Positions 9,010 to 18,818 of a DNA stretch of 64,000 nt are shown in pieces (the first letter of the stretch is position 1; each line of letters opens with the position of its first letter). The position numbers and the translations under genes are program-made. The DNA lies in contig NZ_CP043538.1 of the NCBI RefSeq assembly GCF_000364445.2, positions 1,991,612 through 2,055,611 on the forward strand, written 5' to 3'. The notes under the pieces were generated by a model. It searched no databases and was not told the origin of the DNA. It saw nothing but the letters and a program-made list of their open reading frames with translations. The stretch is from Methylobacterium mesophilicum SR1.6/6. Lineage in GTDB: Bacteria > Pseudomonadota > Alphaproteobacteria > Rhizobiales > Beijerinckiaceae.

Positions 9010-9039
9010 CGTCCTTGCTTCGCTCCGCTCGCAAGGACG
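9010..9039. repeat. REP-like hairpin
   Basis: CGTCCTTGC (9010-9018) and GCAAGGACG (9031-9039) make a perfect 9-bp stem around a 12-base loop. It sits just after the nhaA stop region and before the carbamoyltransferase start, and its sequence matches part of the element at 6553-6638. Confidence 0.75.
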
Positions 9040-9059
9040 GAGAAGCCGACGGCCGCCCG

Positions 9060-10262
9060 CTAGTGCGGGGTGACGCGGCGCTTCGCGACGAGGAGGATCG
9101 CCGCGCCGGCGAGTCCCGACAGGGCCGAGCCCGCGAGCACGCCGAGCTTCACGGCGGTCTCGTGCTCCGGGTCCGGGAAGGCGAGGCCGCCGATGAACAG
9201 GCTCATGGTGAAGCCGATGCCGCACAGGACCGCGACCCCGTAGACCTGCCCCCAGCCGGCCCCGGCCGGGCGCTTGGCCCATCCCAGCGCCACCGCCAGC
9301 CGCAGGCTCGCGAACACGCCGGCCTGCTTGCCGAGGAACAGCCCGGCCGCGATGCCGAGCGTCACCGGCTGGAGCAGGGCCTCGGGGGTGAGGCCGGAGA
9401 GGTCCACGCCGGCATTGGCGAAGCCGAAGACCGGCACCACCCCGTAGGTGATCCAGGGCGCGAGGGCGTGCTCCAGCCGGTGCAGGGGCGAGTGCGCATC
9501 CTCCGGCCGGCCCGGGCTGACCCGGATCGGGATCGTGAGCGCGAGCAGCACCCCCGCGATCGTCGCGTGGATCCCGGAGCGGAGCACGAGGACCCACAGC
9601 ACGAGGCCGAGCAGCCCGTAGGCCGGAAGCCACCCGTTCCCCGCCCGGTTGAGGCCGTAGAGGGCGGCCAGCACGAGGGCGGCGAGGCCCAGCATGGTGA
9701 GGTCGAGGCCGGAACTGTAGAACAGCGCGATCACCACCACGGCGCCGAGGTCGTCGACGATGGCGACCGCGCTGAGGAAGATCTTGAGGGAGACCGGCAC
9801 CCGCGACCCGAGCAGCGCCAGGACGCCCAGCGCGAAGGCGATGTCGGTGGCGGCCGGGATCGCCCAGCCCCGCAGGGTGCCGGCGCCGAGATTGGCCAGC
9901 GCGTAGAATCCGGCCGGCACCGCCATGCCGCCGAGCGCCGCGATACCGGGCAGGACCCGGTCGGGCCAGGTCCGCAGCCGCCCGTCGAGCGCCTCGCGCT
10001 TGATCTCCAGCCCGACCAGCAGGAAGAACCCGGCCATCAGGCCGTCGTTGATCCAGTGCTGGACGCTCATCGGCCCGAGGGCGGTGTGGAGGGCGTGGGC
10101 GTAGGTTTCGGCCAGAGGCCCGTTGGCCACGACGAGCGCCAAGGCCGCCGCCGCCATCAGGATCAGCCCGCCCGCCGCCTCGCCGGCGAGCAGCGTGCGG
10201 ATGATCGAGAGGGGACGCGGGCCGCGCCTCGGCGGGGTGCTTTCGGGGGTGGGCGACGTCAT
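9060..10262 (-). CDS. nhaA: Na+/H+ antiporter NhaA
   Basis: The 400-residue inner-membrane antiporter exchanges sodium for protons and helps with pH and salt tolerance. Segments IGIDLALG-like helices, [42 protein letters not shown] and [19 protein letters not shown] are characteristic; the paired Asp in VDDLGA corresponds to the ion-binding Asp163-Asp164 of Escherichia coli NhaA. Length matches the family (about 390-400). It is followed on the other side by the TlpA-like gene in the same direction across a 54-bp gap. Confidence 0.93.
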   Translation of the reverse strand: MTSPTPESTPPRRGPRPLSIIRTLLAGEAAGGLILMAAAALALVVANGPLAETYAHALHTALGPMSVQHWINDGLMAGFFLLVGLEIKREALDGRLRTWPDRVLPGIAALGGMAVPAGFYALANLGAGTLRGWAIPAATDIAFALGVLALLGSRVPVSLKIFLSAVAIVDDLGAVVVIALFYSSGLDLTMLGLAALVLAALYGLNRAGNGWLPAYGLLGLVLWVLVLRSGIHATIAGVLLALTIPIRVSPGRPEDAHSPLHRLEHALAPWITYGVVPVFGFANAGVDLSGLTPEALLQPVTLGIAAGLFLGKQAGVFASLRLAVALGWAKRPAGAGWGQVYGVAVLCGIGFTMSLFIGGLAFPDPEHETAVKLGVLAGSALSGLAGAAILLVAKRRVTPH

Positions 10263-10316
10263 CGCGGCAGGCCTTGCCGCGCATCGCGGGGGCGCGCAAG
10301 CGCCCGGAGGAAGATC

Positions 10317-10958
10317 CTACGACGTCCGCCCCAGGGCCGCGCGGATCAGCGCCAGCCCGTCCGCGCTCGACCACGCGGCCGGCCCCTTCATCACCCCGAT
10401 CGTGCAGCCCTGGGCGTCGACCAGCATCGTGGTCGGCAGGCCGGGCGATTGCGTGTCGCGCTGGAGGATCGGCAGCACGCGGCCGCCGGGATCGGCGTAG
10501 AAGGCGAGGTCGTGGATACCCGCCTGCTTCAGCCATTCCGGCGGCTTCTCGAGGTTGCGCGTGTCGACGTTGATGGCGACGACCTGGAAATCGGGCCCGC
10601 CGAGCTGCGCCTGGAGCCGGTCGAGGGCCGGCATCTCGGCCTTGCAGGGCGCGCACCACGTCGCCCAGAGATTGACGAGGAGCAGCCGGCCCCTGAGGTC
10701 GGCGAGGCCGGTCTCGGCGCCGTCCGGCCCCTTGAACCGGATGTCCGGCGCGGGCCGCGCCTGCGGCGGGGCCTGCATGGCGGCGACCTCGCCCTTCGCG
10801 GCCGCGTCGACCCGGGCGAGCGCCGGCTTGGCGGCGGCGCAGGGCTGGAGGGCGCCGCCCGTGTTGCCGGGCAGGAGACCGCTCCCGTATAGGGCGAGGC
10901 CGAGGACGGCGAGCGCGGCGACGCCCGCGCCGGCCAGGATGGGCGTGCGGCCGGGCAT
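10317..10958 (-). CDS. tlpA: Membrane-anchored thiol-disulfide oxidoreductase, TlpA-like
   Basis: The 213-residue product has an N-terminal membrane anchor (about residues 7-27) and a periplasmic thioredoxin fold from about residue 70. The active site is [13 protein letters not shown], and the cis-proline is in [10 protein letters not shown]. TlpA proteins keep cysteines reduced in the periplasm, for example during cytochrome oxidase assembly. The gene is divergent from argH with only 42 bp between starts; a tlpA/argH divergent pair is common in alphaproteobacteria. Confidence 0.88.
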   Translation of the reverse strand: MPGRTPILAGAGVAALAVLGLALYGSGLLPGNTGGALQPCAAAKPALARVDAAAKGEVAAMQAPPQARPAPDIRFKGPDGAETGLADLRGRLLLVNLWATWCAPCKAEMPALDRLQAQLGGPDFQVVAINVDTRNLEKPPEWLKQAGIHDLAFYADPGGRVLPILQRDTQSPGLPTTMLVDAQGCTIGVMKGPAAWSSADGLALIRAALGRTS

Positions 10959-11000
10959 CAGGCTCGGGCCTCGGGACGGTCAGGGCGCGGAAGGATCGAC

Positions 11001-12380
11001 ATGAGCAACCGGATGTGGGGCGGCCGCTTCGCGAGCGGCCCGGCGGAGATCATGGAGGAGATCAACGCCTCCATCGGATTCGACAAGCGCCTCGCGCCCC
11101 AGGATATCCGCGGCTCGCTGGCGCATGTGGCGATGCTCGGCCAAGCCGGCATCCTGCCGCCGGAGGATGTGGCCGCGATCGAGGCCGGGCTCAAGTCCGT
11201 GCGCGACGAGATCGAGGCCGGAAGCTTCGTGTTCAAGCGCGAGCTCGAGGACATCCATATGTCGGTGGAGAGCCGGCTGACCGAGATCGTCGGCCCGGCG
11301 GCCGGCCGCCTGCACACGGCGCGCTCCCGCAACGACCAGGTCGCCACCGACATGAAGCTCTGGGTGCGCGACACCCTCGATTCCCTCGACCAGCAGGCCG
11401 CCGACCTGCAGCGCGCCCTGGCCGACAAGGCGCTCCAGCACGCCGGTACCGTGATGCCGGGCTTCACCCATCTCCAGTCGGCCCAGCCGGTGACCTTCGG
11501 CCACCATTGCCTCGCCTATGTGGAGATGCTGGCCCGCGACCGCGGCCGGTTCCGCGATGCCCGGGCGCGGCTCAACGAGTGCCCGCTCGGCGCCGCGGCG
11601 CTCGCCGGCACCTCCTTCCCGATCGACCGGCACGCCACCGCGGCGGCTTTGGGCTTCGACCGGCCGACCGCCAACTCCCTGGATTCTGTGGCCGACCGCG
11701 ACTTCGCCCTGGAGGCCCTGGCGGCGGCCTCGATCTGCGCCGTGCACCTGTCGCGCTTCGCCGAGGAGCTGGTGGTCTGGACCTCGGCCCAGTTCAACTT
11801 CGTCCGCCTGTCGGACGGGTTCACCACCGGCTCGTCGATCATGCCGCAGAAGCGCAACCCCGACGCCGCCGAGCTGGTGCGGGCGAAGTCCGGCCGGATC
11901 ATCGGCGCGCTGACCGGCCTGCTCATCGTCATGAAGGGCCTGCCGCTCGCCTATTCGAAGGACATGCAGGAGGACAAGGAGGGCACGTTCGACGCGCTCC
12001 AGGCGCTGTCCCTGTGCCTCGCCGCCATGACCGGCATGGTGAAGGATCTGGAGCCCAACGCCGCGGTGCTCAGCCGAGCCGCCGGCTCGGGCTACGCTAC
12101 GGCCACCGACCTCGCCGACTGGCTGGTGCGCGAACTCGGCCTGCCGTTCCGGCAGGCGCACCATGTCACCGGCCGCCTCGTGGGCGCCGCCTCCGCCAGA
12201 GGCGTGGGCCTGGAGGCGCTGTCGCTGTCCGAGATGCAGGAGGCCGAGCCGCGGATCACCGAGGCGGTCTACGCGGTGCTGGGCGTCGAGAACTCCGTGG
12301 CGAGCCGCACCAGCCATGGCGGCACCGCGCCCGACAACGTGCGGGCCCAGGCGCAGGGCTGGATCGAGCGGCTGGCCTGA
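11001..12380 (+). CDS. argH: Argininosuccinate lyase
   Basis: The 459-residue cytoplasmic enzyme cleaves argininosuccinate to arginine and fumarate, the last step of arginine synthesis. The N-terminus [14 protein letters not shown] and the fumarase/aspartase superfamily signature [14 protein letters not shown], which carries the catalytic serine loop, identify it. [13 protein letters not shown] and [21 protein letters not shown] are further ArgH-specific segments. It belongs to the same superfamily as fumC in this window. No lptM or lysA, often found after argH in relatives, was seen downstream. Confidence 0.96.
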   Translation: MSNRMWGGRFASGPAEIMEEINASIGFDKRLAPQDIRGSLAHVAMLGQAGILPPEDVAAIEAGLKSVRDEIEAGSFVFKRELEDIHMSVESRLTEIVGPAAGRLHTARSRNDQVATDMKLWVRDTLDSLDQQAADLQRALADKALQHAGTVMPGFTHLQSAQPVTFGHHCLAYVEMLARDRGRFRDARARLNECPLGAAALAGTSFPIDRHATAAALGFDRPTANSLDSVADRDFALEALAAASICAVHLSRFAEELVVWTSAQFNFVRLSDGFTTGSSIMPQKRNPDAAELVRAKSGRIIGALTGLLIVMKGLPLAYSKDMQEDKEGTFDALQALSLCLAAMTGMVKDLEPNAAVLSRAAGSGYATATDLADWLVRELGLPFRQAHHVTGRLVGAASARGVGLEALSLSEMQEAEPRITEAVYAVLGVENSVASRTSHGGTAPDNVRAQAQGWIERLA

Positions 12381-12664
12381 CCGCGCCGCCGGCGTGCGAG
12401 ACGGTCTGGCGACACCGCCCCGGCGGGCGGCAGGGCGGAACCATGACCGTGTGGGCTCACAGCGCAGGGGCCGCGGTTCGCGGCTGCATCCGGCACCCGG
12501 TCTGACCCGTCAGGCCGGGCAATCCCGCATGTGAACGCCACCGCGGCCTGCCTGCCGCCGCGTCGACCGCGTTCCCGGCATCGGCCGAGGCCTCGGCCTT
12601 CATCCGCGCGGCGGCCTCGACCACGGCGGGCGACACCAAGTCCGGCTGCGTCTCCGCGACTGCG

Positions 12665-12898
12665 TCATCCCCCGTGCCATCCCCCCGCGCTATGGGCGAA
12701 CCGGCGGGCGATCACGGCCAGCTCCCGGGCCCTGGGCGGGGCCGCCCCGCGGTTGCCGGAAGCTGCGGCCGCCTGTGACTCCTTGAGCCGCAACAGCCTG
12801 CGCTGCGCATTCTGGAGGATGCGGGCCGTGACGGCGCGGCGATCGTCCGGTGATCGGTAACGCCGACTTTCCCACAGCTCTCCACCGGAATTGTGCAT
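12665..12898 (-). CDS. Small hypothetical protein
   Basis: A 77-residue frame begins MHNSGGELWESRRYRSPDD and is basic and alanine-rich towards its end (RILQNAQRRLLRLKESQ is a likely amphipathic helix). ATG 12898 has GGGAG nine bases upstream, the main reason to believe it. It diverges from the gene at 12984. I do not recognise the family. The remaining DNA between argH and this gene (12381-12664) shows no convincing gene. Confidence 0.45.
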   Translation of the reverse strand: MHNSGGELWESRRYRSPDDRRAVTARILQNAQRRLLRLKESQAAAASGNRGAAPPRARELAVIARRFAHSAGGWHGG

Positions 12899-12983
12899 TG
12901 CAACCATCTCCCGGCCCGCGCGTTCAGGCTCTGGCTAAGTCCACTCAGCTACAAGCTTCGCCGTTTGGATCGGAGTTCGCAGG

Positions 12984-13280
12984 ATGCCTGTCGAGAGTTG
13001 GCTGAACCCGGAGGACGTGCCGGATTACGCGGCACACGCCACGGCCATGATCGATGCCGCTTTGACCGGTTCGGGCCTGACGCGGGACTCCTACTGGGCG
13101 GCCGTGCGCAAGGGCTACAACACCCCCTACAACGATCCGCCTCGCAGGGAACCGATCCCCCTGCGCGCCGCGCCACCCCAGCCGAACGCGATCGCGACGC
13201 CCGCCGGACCGGTGGTCGAGCCCATCGCGGTGCCGGCCGCGGTCATCGCCGCCCTGGCCACGGAGGCCCGCGCGCTTTGA
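12984..13280 (+). CDS. Small hypothetical protein
   Basis: The 98-residue product starts MPVESWLNPEDVPDYAAHAT, carries a proline-rich middle (PPRREPIPLRAAPPQP) and ends in an alanine/valine helix. No signal peptide or membrane helix is evident. GGAG lies about 9-12 bases before the ATG. Function unknown; codon use matches the neighbours. Confidence 0.55.
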   Translation: MPVESWLNPEDVPDYAAHATAMIDAALTGSGLTRDSYWAAVRKGYNTPYNDPPRREPIPLRAAPPQPNAIATPAGPVVEPIAVPAAVIAALATEARAL

Positions 13281-13407
13281 GGCGCCGGTCCGCGCTGTCC
13301 CGGGGGCGTAACGCCCACCGCCATCTTGCCGACGCTTTACGCAAGCTTCACTAATCCCGAACCCCGGTCCGGCGCCTCGCGGTGCCGCCCGTCGTTAGGA
13401 AGTGAAG

Positions 13408-14127
13408 ATGGTCCGCGTCACCCGCCTGAACCCGGTCGGAGCCCTCGCCCTGCTCGCATCGGGGCTCGCACCTGCGCTCGTCGGAGGGCTCGGCGGCGTG
13501 CCCCTGTCCGTGACAGCCGCCTCGGCCCAGGAAGCCGCGCCCGCGTCGGGGGCCGAGGATGCGGCGCCCGCCCGCCGTGGGCGGCGGCGCGGACGCGAGC
13601 GGGCTCGGCCGGCGGAGAGGAAGGCGAGCACGCCGCCGGGCATGCAGCAGGCCACCCCCGTGGCGATCTTCGGCGACTGGAACGTGTTCGTGAACGGCGA
13701 CGGCCGGAACAAGCTCTGCTACGCCATCGCCCAGCCGCAGACGCGCTCGCCCAAGACCCTGAAGCGCGACACCGCCTACCTGTTCGTGAGCGTCCGCAAG
13801 GGCGAGAACGTGCAGAACGAGGTGGCGGTGATGCTGGGCTTCCCGTCGAAGCCCGCGGCCTCCCAAACGAGACCCGGCTCCGCCGCCGCGCCGACCGATC
13901 CGAGCCTCAATCTCGGCGCCAGCCGCTACGGCCTCGTGGTGAAGGACGGGAATGCGTGGCTGCAGAACCCGGCCGAGGAGGCGCGGGTCGTCTCGGAGAT
14001 GAGCGCCCGCAACCCGAAGCTCGTGATCAAGACCACCTCGATGCGCGGGAACCCGACGAGCGACGAGTACGCCCTCGGCGGGTTCGCGGAGGCGATGAAG
14101 CGCACGCGCGACGAGTGCGCCAAGTAG
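13408..14127 (+). CDS. IalB-family (invasion associated locus B) exported protein
   Basis: The 239-residue product has an N-terminal signal-like segment (NPVGALALLASGLAPALVGG, cleavage likely after AASAQ) and then a low-complexity basic stretch. The conserved IalB domain begins at FGDWNVFVNGDGRNKLCYAIAQPQTRSP and runs to the end (EYALGGFAEAMKRTRDECAK), with two cysteines probably paired. IalB was named for Bartonella erythrocyte invasion, but homologs are widespread in non-pathogenic Rhizobiales and their role there is unclear. ATG 13408 has AGGA seven bases upstream; GTG 13402 is an in-frame alternative. Confidence 0.85.
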   Translation: MVRVTRLNPVGALALLASGLAPALVGGLGGVPLSVTAASAQEAAPASGAEDAAPARRGRRRGRERARPAERKASTPPGMQQATPVAIFGDWNVFVNGDGRNKLCYAIAQPQTRSPKTLKRDTAYLFVSVRKGENVQNEVAVMLGFPSKPAASQTRPGSAAAPTDPSLNLGASRYGLVVKDGNAWLQNPAEEARVVSEMSARNPKLVIKTTSMRGNPTSDEYALGGFAEAMKRTRDECAK

Positions 14128-14157
14128 CGCGCCGGTCAGGCCCGAGTGGCGCGCCGA

Positions 14158-14427
14158 TCAGGCGCGGCGGAGGCGGGCCCGATCCGGCCGGGCGGTCGAC
14201 GGCGCGCGCGCGCTCACGCGCTCGCGGGCGGCGCGGGCCGCCTGCGCGGTCGTGCGGAACACCGCGCCATCAAGGCCGTCGAAATCGCGCGCCGATGAGA
14301 AGAACCGCACGCCGCGGCCCTCCGGCACGGCGATCCCGGCGGTGATCTCGCCGATCTCGATGACCCGCGCGGGTTCGGCGGCGTCGAAGCGGTCTTCGGG
14401 CGCCAACTCTGCTGAGAGACTGGACAT
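14158..14427 (-). CDS. Small hypothetical protein
   Basis: The 89-residue frame begins MSSLSAELAPEDRFDAAEPARVI, with a middle segment (RGVRFFSSARDFDGLDGAVF) that looks folded and an Arg/Ala-rich tail. GGAG lies about nine bases before the ATG. It converges on the IalB gene. No family recognised. Confidence 0.6.
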   Translation of the reverse strand: MSSLSAELAPEDRFDAAEPARVIEIGEITAGIAVPEGRGVRFFSSARDFDGLDGAVFRTTAQAARAARERVSARAPSTARPDRARLRRA

Positions 14428-14822
14428 GAGCTTGGAACTCCCTGGGCCGGCGTGAAGCCATGCCGGATCGCGATGAAGGCTGCGTGATGGTCGGCGCGTC
14501 AGCGTCGACAGCGCCAGGCCTGGGAGCAGGTCGCGAGGGAGCGTGCGAACGAACGGAGTCGGATCACCATCGAATGTCCTCCAGACTGAAGGACCGCGCG
14601 GGGCGGGGCCGTCGCAGTGCTTTAGCGTTTGATGACGCGGCGCAAGCTACGCTTCTCAAATCACCGCGGCCCGGGTGGACGACGCAGGGTTGCATTCATC
14701 GGCGCCGGGCATCCCTGAAGATGGAGGCGCCGCCGCGGACCGTCAACGGAACGGACTTCCGATTTTGCGGCCGCGCTTGGCAGGAAGCTGGTCCCGTCCG
14801 GGGCTCGGGGAGGCTGGACCGT
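14428..14822. other. Intergenic region, 395 bp
   Basis: This stretch contains a locally less GC-rich patch around 14625-14665. It serves as the upstream region of the small minus-strand gene ending at 14427. Open frames crossing it do not resemble any protein I know, and I see no RNA gene. Confidence 0.5.
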
Positions 14823-15518
14823 TCAGGCGGCGGCGAGCACGGCGGGGAGGTCGGAGAAATCCGAGAAGATCCGGTCCGCGCCCGCCCGCAGGAGGTCGGC
14901 GCCCGCGGGATCGTGGCCCCAGTGGCCGCCGCCGGTGAAGCCGGCGACCCGCATGCCGGCGCTCCGCGCCGCCGTGACACCCGGCACGCTGTCCTCGATC
15001 ACCAGGCACCCGGCGGGCGCGACTTCCATGCGGCTGGCGGCGAACAGGAACAGGTCGGGAAAGGGCTTGCCCCGCGCGACCTGCGCCGAGGAGAAGACGT
15101 GGTCGCCGAACAGCGGCAGCAATCCGGTCAGGGTCAGGGAATGGCGCAGCCGCACCGGATCGCTGCTCGAGGCCACGCAGACCGGCAGGTGCAGCGACGC
15201 CACCGCCTGGGCGACGCCCCGCATCGCCCGCAGCTCGGCATCGAACAGCGCCAGGGTCTCGGCCTTCACACCCTCCACGAAGTCCGCCGGCGCCGTGATC
15301 CCGTAATCGCGGGCGATGTGCCCCATGATGGACACCATGGAGGTGCCGGTGAAGCGCGCCCGCACGGTGGCGAGGTCGATCGGCACGCCGATGCGGTTCA
15401 GGCCGGCGGTGAGGCAGGCGAGGCTCAGGGGCTCGCTGTCGACCAGAACGCCGTCGCAATCGAAGATCACGAGGCCGAGTTTCGTCGCACGCGCGTCCAA
15501 GGCCGACCATTCCCGCAC
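14823..15518 (-). CDS. HAD-superfamily phosphatase (phosphoglycolate/beta-phosphoglucomutase type)
   Basis: About 231 residues. HAD motif I is [14 protein letters not shown], motif II is the serine in CVASSSDP, motif III the lysine in [14 protein letters not shown], and motif IV is [17 protein letters not shown]. This set is typical of the subfamily IA phosphatases and phosphomutases (GPH/YieH/beta-PGM-like) acting on small phosphorylated metabolites. The exact substrate cannot be predicted. The start is uncertain: GTG 15518 and a downstream TTG near 15500 are both possible, and neither has a strong ribosome binding site. Confidence 0.85.
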   Translation of the reverse strand: MREWSALDARATKLGLVIFDCDGVLVDSEPLSLACLTAGLNRIGVPIDLATVRARFTGTSMVSIMGHIARDYGITAPADFVEGVKAETLALFDAELRAMRGVAQAVASLHLPVCVASSSDPVRLRHSLTLTGLLPLFGDHVFSSAQVARGKPFPDLFLFAASRMEVAPAGCLVIEDSVPGVTAARSAGMRVAGFTGGGHWGHDPAGADLLRAGADRIFSDFSDLPAVLAAA

Positions 15519-15702
15519 GGCCCGCCGCCGCCGGCGCTGCTGTGGCACGGGCCCGGCGCACCGGCAACCGCAGGCGGCCGAGGCATGATGGCAGCGCTTG
15601 CGCCGGGCGGCGCGGGCCCATACTCCCTGACGGACGCAGCGGCAGCCGGACCGCACGGCACGCACGGCAAGGCTCGCACGGCAAGGCTCAGAAGATCCCG
15701 CG

Positions 15703-16023
15703 ATGTTCCGCTTCCTGGCCCGTGTCCTGGGTTTCCTGCTGATGGCCGGCGGCTTCGTCGCGCTGGTCTATGACGGCGCCCGCTCGATCGCCAACAACGG
15801 CCTGCGGGTGACGTCCCTCTCCGACGTGATCGCGATCCTGTTCAAGGACAGGGCGGGCGCCCTGCAGGGCAGCGTGGAGGGGGCGGCGCCGTGGCTCTGG
15901 CACATCCTGGGCCTGCCGCTCACCCTGGCGCCGGCCTCGCTGATCGGGCTGGGGCTCGGCGCGGTGCTGCTCTGGCTCGGCCAGCCCGGCCGGGAGCCGA
16001 TCGGCTTCCTGACCAAGCCCTGA
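15703..16023 (+). CDS. Small two-TM membrane protein
   Basis: The 106-residue product has two predicted membrane helices (about residues 5-25 and 68-92) joined by a polar loop containing [20 protein letters not shown]. It ends [13 protein letters not shown]. No catalytic motif is seen. Its function is unknown. It lies between convergent and divergent single genes, so context gives no clue. Confidence 0.7.
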   Translation: MFRFLARVLGFLLMAGGFVALVYDGARSIANNGLRVTSLSDVIAILFKDRAGALQGSVEGAAPWLWHILGLPLTLAPASLIGLGLGAVLLWLGQPGREPIGFLTKP

Positions 16024-16044
16024 CGGGATGGCCCGCGTCCGGCC

Positions 16045-16539
16045 CTACCGGTCGCCGCGCCCCGCCCGGGCCTCGGCGAGCTCGTCCCTGAGCCGCGCGA
16101 TCTCGGCCGTGAGCGCGTAGTGCTCGCTGACGTCGACCTGCGAGGCGAAGAAGTAGACGAGCTTGCCCTCCGCGTCCCTGACCGGTCCGACATACAGGGC
16201 GTTGTGGAAGGTCGAGCCGTCCTTGCGGTAGTTGAGCAGATCGACCCTGATGTCGACTTCCTGCCGGATCGCCTCCCGGAGGCGGTCGACCGCCTCGAGG
16301 TCGGTCTCCGGCCCCTGGAGGAACCGGCAATTGCGGCCCGTCACCTCCATCCGCGTGTAGCCGGTGAGCTTCAGGAAGGAGTCGTTGGCGAACACGATCG
16401 GGTTGTCGAACTGGCGCGGATCCGTGACGATCATCGGCATCCGCGTCGCCCGCACGGCGGCGGCGAACGGGTCCCCCGGATGCGAATCCGCCTTGAGGTT
16501 GTCCAGCACGTGACTCGTGGTGGTCCAGCCCAGTTCCAT
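16045..16539 (-). CDS. Short LOV-domain blue-light photoreceptor
   Basis: The 164-residue protein consists of one PAS/LOV domain (about residues 25-135) flanked by short helices. The flavin-binding motif [13 protein letters not shown] has the photoactive cysteine at residue 71, and the [20 protein letters not shown] strand carries the usual flavin-contacting Asn. In known LOV proteins blue light drives a covalent bond between this Cys and FMN. There is no kinase, HTH or cyclase output domain; the C-terminal helix ([19 protein letters not shown]) probably mediates dimerisation, as in the short LOV proteins of Pseudomonas. The downstream partner is unknown. Confidence 0.88.
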   Translation of the reverse strand: MELGWTTTSHVLDNLKADSHPGDPFAAAVRATRMPMIVTDPRQFDNPIVFANDSFLKLTGYTRMEVTGRNCRFLQGPETDLEAVDRLREAIRQEVDIRVDLLNYRKDGSTFHNALYVGPVRDAEGKLVYFFASQVDVSEHYALTAEIARLRDELAEARAGRGDR

Positions 16540-16739
16540 GCGGTTTCAGCCCCTCGCGGCGGCACGTTGGCCGTAACCCGCTGCCGTTACAAGCCGGAAA
16601 TTGCGTGCGAGGTCCAGCCCCTCACCACAGGTTTCAAGGCGGTTGCGATGGACCGGGGCGCCTGATCGGTCCCGCGCCGCTTTCTCGCGGGCGTCGGACT
16701 CCCCATATCTGGGACATCGAGAGACCGGAAGGCAAGCCG

Positions 16740-17396
16740 ATGTTCCTGTTCCGCAAGCGCCCCGAGATGCCCAGCCCCGCGGAGGCCCTGCCGGGGCGCC
16801 CGACGCCGCTCCCCACCGCCGAGACCCATTACGTGAACGGCAACCCGCTCAAAGGTCCCTATCCGCCCGGCACCGAGACGATCGTGCTCGGCCTCGGCTG
16901 CTTCTGGGGTGCCGAGCGCCGATTCTGGCAACTGCCCGCGGGCGTGTTCGTGACCGCGGTGGGCTATGCCGGCGGCTACACGCCGAACCCGACCTACGAG
17001 GAGGTCTGCACCGGCCAGACCGGCCACAACGAGGTGGTGCTGGTGGCCTTCGACCCGGCGGTGCTGCCGCTGGATTCGGTGCTGCGGACCTTCTTCGAGA
17101 GCCACGACCCGACCCAGGGCATGCGCCAGGGCAACGATGTCGGCACGCAGTATCGCTCGGGCATCTACACGAACGGCCCCGCGCAGGAGGCGACCGCGCG
17201 GGCGGTGCGCGAGGCCTATGCCGAGGCGTTGCGCGAACGCGGCTTCCCGGACGTGACCACCGAGATCAAGCCGCTGGAGCACTTCTACTTCGCGGAGGGC
17301 TACCACCAGCAGTACCTCGCCAAGAACCCGGGCGGCTATTGCGGCCTGGGTGGCACCGGCGTCAGCTGCCCGGTGGGGACCGGCGTCGCCGCCTGA
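16740..17396 (+). CDS. msrA: Peptide methionine sulfoxide reductase MsrA
   Basis: The 218-residue enzyme reduces methionine-S-sulfoxide in proteins. The catalytic motif [57 protein letters not shown] and the C-terminal [24 protein letters not shown] (with resolving cysteines) are all canonical. ATG 16740 gives an N-terminal extension typical of the longer MsrA forms; the frame is open upstream but without family similarity. There is no fused or adjacent MsrB. Confidence 0.94.
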   Translation: MFLFRKRPEMPSPAEALPGRPTPLPTAETHYVNGNPLKGPYPPGTETIVLGLGCFWGAERRFWQLPAGVFVTAVGYAGGYTPNPTYEEVCTGQTGHNEVVLVAFDPAVLPLDSVLRTFFESHDPTQGMRQGNDVGTQYRSGIYTNGPAQEATARAVREAYAEALRERGFPDVTTEIKPLEHFYFAEGYHQQYLAKNPGGYCGLGGTGVSCPVGTGVAA

Positions 17397-17399
17397 CCG

Positions 17400-17555
17400 T
17401 CACGGGTTCCCGCCGGGCCGCGGCTGCGCGGCGGGGCTCGGCGCGTGCGTCCCCAGCGGCGGCGTGCTGTTCGGGCTGCGCAGCACGATCAGCACGCTGC
17501 CCAGCACCGAGAGGGCGACGGCGACGGCGAGGAGGATGAAGAGCCAGCGGGGCAT
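17400..17555 (-). CDS. Small single-pass membrane protein (51 aa)
   Basis: The minus strand encodes a 51-residue frame beginning MPRWLFILLAVAVALSVLGS, one strong membrane helix (about residues 4-25), then a short Pro/Gly-rich tail ending RPGGNP. It converges on msrA with its stop three bases past the msrA stop. No clear Shine-Dalgarno was seen, so this rests on the membrane-helix character and its fit in the gap. Confidence 0.45.
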   Translation of the reverse strand: MPRWLFILLAVAVALSVLGSVLIVLRSPNSTPPLGTHAPSPAAQPRPGGNP

Positions 17556-17671
17556 CCCGGGGCGTTAGCACATCGGGGCAGAGAGCCGAACCGGTCGCGC
17601 ACCGACGGCCAGGGCTACTAAGTCGGGCTCACGCATCGCAACGCTTCGGTGTGTCAATGTCCGTTTGACGA

Positions 17672-17718
17672 CCCCACCGGCATTCCGGGCCCTGCTGCGC
17701 AGTCCCGGAATGACGGGG
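17672..17718. repeat. REP-like palindrome (CATTCCGGG family)
   Basis: CATTCCGGG near 17681-17689 pairs with CCCGGAATG near 17704-17712, extended outward by CCCC and GGGG. The same arms bound the larger element at 57235-57354, so this is a second dispersed repeat family in the window. Confidence 0.7.
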
Positions 17719-17769
17719 TTGCCGATCAAAGGTGGCCCAGTCTCGTCGACCCGACTTCTCGGCCCGCGC

Positions 17770-18690
17770 CTACGGCGCCTTCAGCACCACCCGGCAGGCG
17801 GCGGGGAGCGCCGCCATGGTCATGGCGGGCTTCGGCTTCGGCGGCACCTTCGGGGGCTTCGGGTGCAGCACCGCGTCCGAGAACCAGTAGCCGAGGTCGT
17901 CGCAGCCGTCGCCCGAGGGTGGCGCGCCCTGCGGCTGGCAATCCTCCTGTCCGGCCGGGCAGGAGAGGCGGATATGGTAGTGGTAGTTGTGCCCGTACAT
18001 CGGGCGCACCTTGGACATCCACCGGCTGCCCGACGCGTCCCGGCAGAGCGCCTTCTTGATCGCCGCGTTGACGAAGATGCGCTCCACCTCCGGCTGCTCG
18101 GCGGTGAGCTTGATCAACTGCAGATGCGTCGGCGTCCAGACCTCCGGATCGATGTCGAGGCGGTCGCGGCGGACCATGTCGGTGGCCGAGGTCTCCTCGC
18201 GCTCCGCCCGGCTCATGCGGTGGTCGGGCATCGGCGTCAGCCAGACGTCGGCGTCGATGCCGATCTGGTGCGAGGCGTGGCCGGTGATCATCGGGCCACC
18301 CCGGGGCTGGGCCATGTCGCCCACGAGCAGGCCGGGCCAGCCGACCCGGGCGGCCTTCTGCGACAGCCGCTCGATGAAATCGACGAGGTAGGGCGTGCCC
18401 CACATCCGGTTGCGGGACGGGCGCATGACCTGCCAGTTCGGCCCGTCGAGCGGCAGGGCCTCGCCCCCGGAGAAACAGCCCTTGGCGTAGAAGCCGTAGA
18501 TATGCGCCGGGCCGGAGGAGGCCCGGCTGACCCGGCCGAACAGGGCCTTGGCGGGGGTCGAGGGCGCGTCCGGATGTTCCAGCGGCGGCAGCGGCTTCGG
18601 GTTGACGCTGCCGCGGTCCTGGGCGCCTGCGGCGGCGGGCAGGAGCAGGGCGGCGAGCGCGAGGCTGTGGGCGAGACGCGGCATCGGCAT
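17770..18690 (-). CDS. mepA: Penicillin-insensitive murein endopeptidase
   Basis: The roughly 306-residue periplasmic zinc peptidase cleaves D-Ala-meso-DAP crosslinks in peptidoglycan. A signal peptide (LAHSLALAALLLPAAAGA) opens the protein. MepA landmarks are YGFYAKGCFSGGEALP, NRMWGTPYLVDFIE, the metal-binding TGHASHQIGIDADVWL (His and Asp ligands) and YGHNYHYHIRLSCP (further His ligands). The start could be the ATG at 18690 or 18684; both give the same signal peptide. A proline/lysine-rich segment near the C-terminus (HPKPPKVPPKPKP) is an addition to the core. Confidence 0.92.
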   Translation of the reverse strand: MPMPRLAHSLALAALLLPAAAGAQDRGSVNPKPLPPLEHPDAPSTPAKALFGRVSRASSGPAHIYGFYAKGCFSGGEALPLDGPNWQVMRPSRNRMWGTPYLVDFIERLSQKAARVGWPGLLVGDMAQPRGGPMITGHASHQIGIDADVWLTPMPDHRMSRAEREETSATDMVRRDRLDIDPEVWTPTHLQLIKLTAEQPEVERIFVNAAIKKALCRDASGSRWMSKVRPMYGHNYHYHIRLSCPAGQEDCQPQGAPPSGDGCDDLGYWFSDAVLHPKPPKVPPKPKPAMTMAALPAACRVVLKAP

Positions 18691-18818
18691 GCGGGGGCTG
18701 TTCGTCCAGCTGGAGGTGGCGGGCGCGGGCGCGCACCGGAACGTCGCCCGGCGCCGGGGCGTTTTTCGGGCAGACGGGCCGGGCTCTCGGGCGCGGCGAT
18801 CACCGCAGGGAGGCGACG

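Noticed and set aside
12457..12639. Possible short minus-strand gene or a frameshifted continuation of the gene at 12665-12898
   Set aside because: An Ala-rich stretch (VVEAAARMKAEASADAGNAVD) looks protein-like, but it is in another frame, has no binding site or good start codon, and no sign of a shared family.
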